A stretch of 58,431 nucleotides of DNA. Source: Gallionella sp. (GTDB taxonomy: Bacteria > Pseudomonadota > Gammaproteobacteria > Burkholderiales > Gallionellaceae). The stretch covers positions 1 through 58,431 of the forward strand of contig JAQTYN010000018.1 in NCBI GenBank assembly GCA_028688275.1, read 5' to 3'. The translations under genes and the position numbers were made by a program. The notes under the pieces are model-generated. The model ran no database searches. It had not been told where the DNA came from and saw nothing but the letters and a program-made list of their open reading frames with translations. Shown here piece after piece: positions 52,845 to 58,431 of the stretch (position 1 is the first letter of the stretch; each line of letters starts with the position of its first letter).

Positions 52845-55256
52845 ATGACTGAGAATTTTAAAATTGCCATCATCGGAGCGGGGCCCGCGGGAATTTCTGC
52901 CGCAACCCATGCGGCCGAGTTGGGCTTGTCCCATGTTTTGTTGGAGTCTAGCCCATATCCCGCGAATACGATTCGTAAATATCAAAAGGGTAAGTTGGTC
53001 ATGGCTGAGCCTGCGATATTGCCACTGCGAAGTGCGGTGACGTTTGCAGCGGGTGCGCGTGAGCATGTCCTCGCGGCTTGGGAAAAAAACTTGCAGCAAC
53101 ATCATGTAAATTTACGTGTTGGTGCGCAGGTCGTTCAGATTTCTGGAACCCAAGGTCAGTTTGAAATCAAACTTTCCACAGGGCAAGTTATATCGGCTGA
53201 ATTTGTGGTATTGGCAATTGGTTTACAGGGCAATATTCATAAGCTGGGTGTGCCAGGACAGGATTTGCCGACCGTTCAGTATCAACTAGATGATCCGTTG
53301 GCATTTGAAGGTGAGACCATCGTGGTTGTAGGGGGGGGCGATGCGGGGGTCGAAAATGCCTTAGCGTTGGCGCAGCAAAATCGCGTTTTTCTACTCAACC
53401 GTGGGGAGGAGTTTACGCGGTGCAACGAAGGTAATTTACAGTTGTTGCAAACCGCCATTCGTGAGGGGCGTATTGAGCCGCGTGTTAATGCGAGTGTGAA
53501 ACAGGTAGAGGCAATTAACGAACGTGGCTTCTCGTTAAGCTTGGTGGTAAAAACCACAGAAGGCAAAGAAAATATTCTATGTCATCGGGTGGTGGCTCGT
53601 TTGGGTGCTAGTCCTCCGCGCAAGTTGGTGGAGAGTTTTGGTGTGGAGTTTCCTCACGCAGATATTATGTCTGTTCCAAAACTGTCTTCGCAATATGAAT
53701 CGAATGTGCCAGGGCTGTATATTGTGGGTGCTTTGGCAGGTTATCCTCTCATTAAACAAGCCCTCAATCATGGTTTTGAGGTTATTGAATATATTCTAGG
53801 TCACGAAGTTGAGCTAGCTGATGAATCTTTACTAAAAGCAAAGCTTGCGCCATTTTTACCTTCCTATTCGGTTGATAAAGGATTGGCGAGTATTCAGCGG
53901 AGAGTGCCGTTGTTATCAGGGCTGACCACGCTACAGTTGCGCGAATTTTTGCTCGAAAGTGAGGTGTTTGCGCCTACACCAGACGAAGTTATTTTTAATT
54001 TGAATGACTACAGCAATAGCTTCTTTTCAATTCTATATGGTGAGTTTGCTGTATATACAGAAGATAATGATGGAAAAGAAATTTCTTTTTTATTGAAAGA
54101 AGGTAATTTCTTTGGCGAGATGGGCTTGCTGTCGGGACGACGTAGAACAGCGACGGTGAAGTCGGCTGGACACGGTGTATTGATTGAGACTCCGCGTCGC
54201 TCTATGCTTAAGCTGATTAATTCGGTTGACTCTGTTCGTCGCACGCTAGATGAGATTTCTCTGAGGCGGGTGGTGCAGGCTTGTTTGGCGGGGTCTTTAA
54301 AGGAAGACGAATTAGATTACTTGGTGCATAACGCCACAGTAAGACGCTATGATGCTGGACAAGTGTTGTTTAATCAGGGAGATAAGGCGGACGGTTTGTA
54401 TTTGATTCGCCGTGGATCTGTGATGATTGTGCGTATGAATGAGGGCAAGGAAGAGGTGCTCGCCTATTTGCCTGCGGGTAATTACGTCGGAGAGAAGGCT
54501 TTAATCTCAGATACTCCTCGATCGGCAACGGTGCGTGCAGCGGTGGCTACGGAAGTTATTTTGCTCGAAACATCCGTTGTGACAGAAATGTTGGCGCGCA
54601 ATAACACCATGCGAGATATCGTGGTCACTCGCTACCGTCAGCATATTCTCGCCGATCAAAAGATTAACTTTAAAGCGCAGCCTGACGATTTATTCAATTT
54701 TCTGATGCAGCAAGGGGTGGGAGAGGCAACAGATATTTTGCTGATTGACTATTCCCTGTGCATTCGTTGTAATCATTGTGAAATAGCCTGTGCAGATACG
54801 CATGGCGGGACTTCTCGATTGAACCGTGCCGCAGGCCCTACGCACGCGAATATACATATTCCAACGTCGTGTCGGCATTGTGAGCATCCTCATTGCATGA
54901 AAGATTGTCCGCCGAATGCGATTCATCGCTCAGTCAATGGTGAGGTGTTCATTACGGATAGTTGCATCGGATGCGGTAATTGTGAGAAAAATTGCCCTTA
55001 TGATGTGATACAAATGGCAACGATTGACCCTAATCATGAACAGCGTAGCTTATTGCAGGTGCTGTTTGGTTCGTTTGCGAGAAAGTCACAAAAAACAGTC
55101 TCGGATGTGGATGCGCCAAAAAAGGCGGTGAAGTGTGATATGTGTAAAGACATTTCTTCTGGGCCCGTTTGCGTACGCTTATGTCCAACGGGAGCCGCGT
55201 TGCGGGTCGGTCCCGAATCGTTGTCTATGACGATGCGTAGTAATCAGCCGTCCTAA
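52845..55256 (+). CDS. FAD/NAD oxidoreductase with two cNMP-binding domains and four Fe-S motifs
   Basis: 803 residues, cytosolic. The FAD site IIGAGPAGISAA (9-20) and the NAD(P) site VVVGGGDAGVENALA near 164-178 resemble thioredoxin reductase, but the redox CxxC is absent. Two cyclic-nucleotide-binding domains follow, each with an intact phosphate cassette: GNFFGEMGLLSGRRRTATV and GNYVGEKALISDTPRSATV. The C-terminal 170 residues hold four clusters of cysteines (CIRCNHCEIAC, CRHCEHPHCMKDC, CIGCGNCEKNC, CDMCKD/CVRLCP), as in DmsB/NrfC electron-transfer subunits. It should pass electrons from NAD(P)H to the membrane protein 68 bases downstream under nucleotide control. Confidence 0.87.
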   Translation: MTENFKIAIIGAGPAGISAATHAAELGLSHVLLESSPYPANTIRKYQKGKLVMAEPAILPLRSAVTFAAGAREHVLAAWEKNLQQHHVNLRVGAQVVQISGTQGQFEIKLSTGQVISAEFVVLAIGLQGNIHKLGVPGQDLPTVQYQLDDPLAFEGETIVVVGGGDAGVENALALAQQNRVFLLNRGEEFTRCNEGNLQLLQTAIREGRIEPRVNASVKQVEAINERGFSLSLVVKTTEGKENILCHRVVARLGASPPRKLVESFGVEFPHADIMSVPKLSSQYESNVPGLYIVGALAGYPLIKQALNHGFEVIEYILGHEVELADESLLKAKLAPFLPSYSVDKGLASIQRRVPLLSGLTTLQLREFLLESEVFAPTPDEVIFNLNDYSNSFFSILYGEFAVYTEDNDGKEISFLLKEGNFFGEMGLLSGRRRTATVKSAGHGVLIETPRRSMLKLINSVDSVRRTLDEISLRRVVQACLAGSLKEDELDYLVHNATVRRYDAGQVLFNQGDKADGLYLIRRGSVMIVRMNEGKEEVLAYLPAGNYVGEKALISDTPRSATVRAAVATEVILLETSVVTEMLARNNTMRDIVVTRYRQHILADQKINFKAQPDDLFNFLMQQGVGEATDILLIDYSLCIRCNHCEIACADTHGGTSRLNRAAGPTHANIHIPTSCRHCEHPHCMKDCPPNAIHRSVNGEVFITDSCIGCGNCEKNCPYDVIQMATIDPNHEQRSLLQVLFGSFARKSQKTVSDVDAPKKAVKCDMCKDISSGPVCVRLCPTGAALRVGPESLSMTMRSNQPS

Positions 55257-55324
55257 ATCCCGTTTTGGGTTTGATATTATCCCTTTTTGGAGCATATTCT
55301 TGAAGATATTCAAGGTATATCATT

Positions 55325-56251
55325 ATGAAGAGTGTTTCTCTGCTTGAATTCAAGCATTATCGGTACTTTAAAGTTAGTGCCTTTTTGATGATGGTGGCAA
55401 TTGTTGCCTATTCCTTAGATAAGCCAGAGCCAGAACCTTTTGGCGGGACGGTGTTGGGCTACATTTTGGGAATCGCGGCCGCGCTCATTGTGGTGTTTTT
55501 ATTATTGTATGGTGTTCGTAAGCGCTTAACGCCGCGTATCCATGCCTCTAATAAAAAAAATGGACTTGAATCTTCTTCTCAGCGAGCAACTTCAACGCGT
55601 GCTACGTCGCATCAAAATGAAGGACGATATGGTGGATTTACCTTGCAAGGCTGGTTGTCATCCCATGTTTATTTGGGAGGAACCTTGATTGTACTGGCAA
55701 CGCTGCATACAGGCTTTCAATTTGGCTTAAACGTGCATACTCTGTCCTATTTACTAATGATGTTAGTGATATTCAGTGGTTTTTACGGCACTTACGTATA
55801 TTTATACCTTCCTCGATTAGTAACCGAAAACATGGGGGGAGATACATTAGAGAGTATTTTGTTGAAGATAAAGGATTTCGACCGTTTTGCCGAGAAGAGG
55901 GCATTGCAGTTTTCAGATGAGATCATTGAGTTGGTCGCGCTTTCTCGCCAAAAAACCCGTATAGGCGGGAATTTTTTCCAGCAACTTGGCGGACGCCAAA
56001 AAAACTGCCCAACTTCGTTGGCCGTTCAAAAATTACAAGGATTAGGAAAAGGATATTCGGACGACAAATTGAAATCCTTTCATGATCTATATGCCATTAT
56101 GGCGCACAAAGAAACGGCGGTGGCTCGTGCGCGAAAGGACGTGAAATATAAAGCTCGTTTGGATTTTTGGCTTTATTTTCACGCACCATTGTCGATTGCC
56201 TTCTTAGTTGCCTTGGTTGCGCATATCACGGCCATCCTTTTTTACTGGTAA
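55325..56251 (+). CDS. Membrane cytochrome b-like protein of the redox module
   Basis: 308 residues with about five membrane helices (near 12-30, 41-62, 114-137, 140-163 and 280-305). Histidines placed inside the helices (SSHVYLG, TLHTGFQ, YFHAPLS, VAHITAI) could form two bis-histidine haem b sites. A soluble loop of about 110 residues sits between helices four and five. No exact family name is recognised. The position between the Fe-S oxidoreductase and the ten-haem cytochrome points to electron transfer across the inner membrane (inference). Its stop is six bases before the next start. Confidence 0.75.
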   Translation: MKSVSLLEFKHYRYFKVSAFLMMVAIVAYSLDKPEPEPFGGTVLGYILGIAAALIVVFLLLYGVRKRLTPRIHASNKKNGLESSSQRATSTRATSHQNEGRYGGFTLQGWLSSHVYLGGTLIVLATLHTGFQFGLNVHTLSYLLMMLVIFSGFYGTYVYLYLPRLVTENMGGDTLESILLKIKDFDRFAEKRALQFSDEIIELVALSRQKTRIGGNFFQQLGGRQKNCPTSLAVQKLQGLGKGYSDDKLKSFHDLYAIMAHKETAVARARKDVKYKARLDFWLYFHAPLSIAFLVALVAHITAILFYW

Positions 56252-56257
56252 ACATAC

Positions 56258-57916
56258 ATGATTCGTTGCTTGCTCGTTCAAATTACGCGTAATTCGAGAG
56301 GACAGTCTGTCCGAAAAGAACAGTTCATCACGGGTGAGACGATACAAATCGGACGAGCTGCTGAATGTGCTGTTTTACTGTCAGATGCCCGGGTTAATTT
56401 ACATCATGCTGTTATTCGCTACGGTGCAGATGGCGAGTTATATATTGATGGTTTGGATGGCGAAGATTTGTATGTGAATGAATCTTTTCAATCTCACGCA
56501 AGATTTAAACCTGGCACGCAAGTGTTGATTGGGCCGTATAAGTTGGTTGTAGAGCCTGATCGTGATGAAAATGACTTGGTCTTCTCGATTGCGCATACCG
56601 ATAGTCTTCAAACAGAAGATGCTAAGGCGCAGAAATTTCCATTGACATTAGCCGCTACGCGATTGTCAAAGCGTAGGACGGCATGGACATTGTCATGGAT
56701 AATCGCACTGATGTTCTTGTTGCTGCCTTTAGTGCAGGGATTGGCTTTGGAGGAGGCTAAATGGATGAGCTATTTGCCTTTTTCTGAATACTGGAATGTT
56801 GGGCAAATGTCACATGGGCATCGCTCTTTTGGTGCAAAATGCAACTCATGTCATCAAGGTCCTTTTGAAGCAGTTGCAGATAAAGCTTGTTTGAATTGTC
56901 ATAAAACACCGCGGCATATTCAAGACACAATGCTGCACAATCGTGTTTTCAAAGATACGCGTTGTGTGAGTTGTCACTTGGATCATCGGGGTGAAATTGA
57001 GAAGATGAATTTGAATACGCAGTGCGCCTCGTGCCATAGCGACATTAAAAAGAAAAACGGCAAGAGTAGTCGCGCCAACGTGCATGATTTTAGTGTGGAT
57101 CATCCAGCGTTTACTTTGACGATAAAGGATGCAAAAGCAGTAAATGGAGTTAAACGTGTTTCACAGCTCGACAAGTTAGTGAGTGAAGATTCTGGTTTGA
57201 AATATTCACATCAAGTGCATTTGGACAAAGAGGGTATTTCCAGTCCGCAAGGTGATACGGTGATGGATTGTAAGGATTGTCATCAGCTTGATGAGGCAGG
57301 GATTCGGTTCAAACCTCTTTCCATGGAGAAAAGTTGTCAGCAATCGGGGTGTCACTCATTAGATTTTAAGCCGCCCGTGCCAGATCGGCCCTTGCCACAT
57401 GGATCCGAATTTAAGTTAATGACGACGCTCAACGAGTATTACACCAAAGCAGCTATTGACGAGATGCGTGAAGGGACTACCCGCCGTTGCGGAGATGAAC
57501 CTACGATAGGTAATAACTTATTGGAGCGTGCGCAGAATTGTGCGAACAATAAGGTGGAAGTAAATACTAATGCATTATTTAGGTCGAAAGAAGGTTGCAT
57601 AGAATGTCATGACGTTGTGGAACAGCCAGATAACAAGAAAATACCTTGGAAAATTAGAAGGGTCGATATTACCCGTCATTGGATGTTGAATGCGCAGTTT
57701 CCACATGCGAAGCACAGCACGGCAAAATGTATAGAATGCCACGACAAATTAAATTCTAAGAAAAGTAGTGATGTTTCTCTTCCAAATATTGGTAAGTGCC
57801 AGGAATGCCATGTAGGTAAGCAGATGGAGAAAGGTAAGATAAGTAGTAGTTGCGAGGGTTGTCATATTTTTCACGGTGAGAAAAATCAACAAAGTGATAA
57901 CGCAATCAAAGATTGA
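56258..57916 (+). CDS. FHA-domain decahaem cytochrome c
   Basis: 552 residues. Residues 1-100 form an FHA domain (IQIGRAAECAVLLSDARVNL, LHHAVIRY, PYKLVVEP), a phospho-threonine binding fold. A membrane helix lies near 146-166. The rest is periplasmic with nine CxxCH haem motifs (CNSCH, CLNCH, CVSCH, CASCH, CKDCH, CIECH twice, CQECH, CEGCH) and one CX4CH (CQQSGCH), ten in all. There is no cleavable signal peptide, so the FHA part stays in the cytosol and the haems outside. It ends the three-gene module. Confidence 0.88.
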   Translation: MIRCLLVQITRNSRGQSVRKEQFITGETIQIGRAAECAVLLSDARVNLHHAVIRYGADGELYIDGLDGEDLYVNESFQSHARFKPGTQVLIGPYKLVVEPDRDENDLVFSIAHTDSLQTEDAKAQKFPLTLAATRLSKRRTAWTLSWIIALMFLLLPLVQGLALEEAKWMSYLPFSEYWNVGQMSHGHRSFGAKCNSCHQGPFEAVADKACLNCHKTPRHIQDTMLHNRVFKDTRCVSCHLDHRGEIEKMNLNTQCASCHSDIKKKNGKSSRANVHDFSVDHPAFTLTIKDAKAVNGVKRVSQLDKLVSEDSGLKYSHQVHLDKEGISSPQGDTVMDCKDCHQLDEAGIRFKPLSMEKSCQQSGCHSLDFKPPVPDRPLPHGSEFKLMTTLNEYYTKAAIDEMREGTTRRCGDEPTIGNNLLERAQNCANNKVEVNTNALFRSKEGCIECHDVVEQPDNKKIPWKIRRVDITRHWMLNAQFPHAKHSTAKCIECHDKLNSKKSSDVSLPNIGKCQECHVGKQMEKGKISSSCEGCHIFHGEKNQQSDNAIKD

Positions 57917-57966
57917 TTGAATAAATTAGTGAAAGTGAATATTTGGAGTAAAAAGGTAGAAACTGC

Positions 57967-57995
57967 TTGACGACGCTTCTGGTAGTCGATATAGT
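57967..57995 (+). promoter_or_regulatory. Promoter of the initiator tRNA gene
   Basis: TTGACG (-35), a 17-base spacer and TATAGT (-10), with transcription expected a few bases before the tRNA at 58011. Confidence 0.8.
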
Positions 57996-58010
57996 GCGCA
58001 ACTCATCTGA

Positions 58011-58087
<77 letters not shown>

Positions 58088-58170
58088 GTGAAAAGATTTT
58101 AGTGCTTCTGAGATATTGGTTTTGTCTTCATTGTACGAAATTGATGTTAAGAAGAGGTTTCAAAAAGGTG

Positions 58171-58198
58171 TTGACAGTGTTAAATAACTCTGTAGAAT
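58171..58198 (+). promoter_or_regulatory. Ribosomal RNA operon promoter
   Basis: TTGACA, a 16-base spacer and TAGAAT, followed by a GC-rich discriminator (GCGCACC), as in growth-rate and ppGpp-controlled rrn promoters. Confidence 0.85.
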
Positions 58199-58224
58199 GC
58201 GCACCTCTTCGCTGACACAGCGAC

Positions 58225-58236
58225 TGCTCTTTAAAA
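58225..58236 (+). promoter_or_regulatory. rrn boxA antitermination element
   Basis: TGCTCTTTAAAA matches the boxA recognised by NusB/NusE in rRNA leaders. The rest of the leader to 58409 has no gene. Confidence 0.85.
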
Positions 58237-58409
58237 GAACAAACAAACAATTGACGAGTGTAGGTGCTTGGTTTTTTGGAGATTTTTCAACTTACGGGTT
58301 GTTAAATCACTTTAAAATATAGCAACAAACTTACACGAAGTCTAAAAGAATTATGTCAATAATTCTCTTTGAGTAAGACCAGATTCTTAAATGAATCAAA
58401 ACAGGTATT

Positions 58410-58431
58410 AAACTGAAGAGTTTGATCCTGG
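58410..58431 (+). rRNA. rrs: 16S ribosomal RNA, 5' end only
   Basis: AAACTGAAGAGTTTGATCCTG plus one base, the conserved 16S start including the 27F primer site. The gene runs off the window. The start is placed by analogy with the mature E. coli 5' end. Confidence 0.93.

Noticed and set aside
52845..53800. Annotation of the FAD protein as thioredoxin reductase
   Set aside because: The fold is similar, but the redox-active CxxC is missing and the chain continues into cNMP and Fe-S domains.

Overview
The window looks like chromosomal DNA of a betaproteobacterium with moderate GC, most like the Nitrosomonadales/Gallionellaceae type. That placement is inferred from gene content: ffh next to a cytochrome-assembly protein, the AddB-like 'probable DNA repair protein', a ydbH-ynbE-ydbL operon, Sia-type partner switches and multihaem redox genes. 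It was not tested by phylogeny. The right edge enters a ribosomal RNA operon: initiator tRNA, rrn promoter, boxA and the first 22 bases of 16S rRNA.

Layout. 1-3.4 kb: a small hypothetical gene, ffh (minus), then ypjD-like and tcdA (plus). 3.6-7.7 kb: a tightly overlapped molybdenum-cofactor operon, moaC-moaD-moaE-mobB-mobA-moeA-mog, headed by an intrinsic terminator only 12 bases before the moaC start. 7.8-13.6 kb: an accessory island with a relic of a TIR gene start, a complete ISAs1-family insertion sequence (7940-9312, 17-bp inverted ends, 9-bp target duplication), and a three-gene cassette of TIR protein, nSTAND ATPase and DUF4231/SLATT-like two-helix membrane protein. I read this cassette as a candidate anti-phage suicide system. 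13.7-20.5 kb: an outer-membrane barrel fragment, ferredoxin, an AddB-like nuclease, hemB, a candidate structured small RNA and an FAD dehydrogenase.

20.7-33.2 kb is a signalling region. A PstS-like periplasmic protein precedes a SiaA-like HAMP/PP2C phosphatase. Opposite it run an MBL-like protein, a 1786-residue kinase-ATPase-GAF-PP2C protein, a SiaB kinase, a SiaC phosphoprotein and a class III nucleotide cyclase, with glutathione synthetase and a gamma-glutamylcyclotransferase-like gene upstream. A second siaB-siaC pair with a coupled 58-residue gene lies at 39.3-40.4 kb. The inferred logic is that the kinases and phosphatases set the phosphorylation of SiaC, which then controls the cyclase where Pseudomonas uses a diguanylate cyclase.

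33.5-39.0 kb: a PLP decarboxylase, a phosphoesterase with an unusual repeat domain and lost metal ligands, and a cysteine-rich secreted protein of unknown function. 40.5-52.6 kb: mostly core functions (PPi-type phosphofructokinase, UbiH-like hydroxylase, ydbH-ynbE-ydbL, phospholipase A, truncated haemoglobin, RND permease, aminopeptidase P, small cytochrome c).

52.8-57.9 kb: a three-gene redox module. It comprises an FAD/NAD oxidoreductase carrying two cyclic-nucleotide-binding domains and four Fe-S cluster motifs, a membrane cytochrome b-like protein with four helix histidines, and an FHA-domain protein fused to a ten-haem cytochrome c. A cyclic nucleotide made by the cyclase at 23 kb could in principle control this chain, which is an inference.
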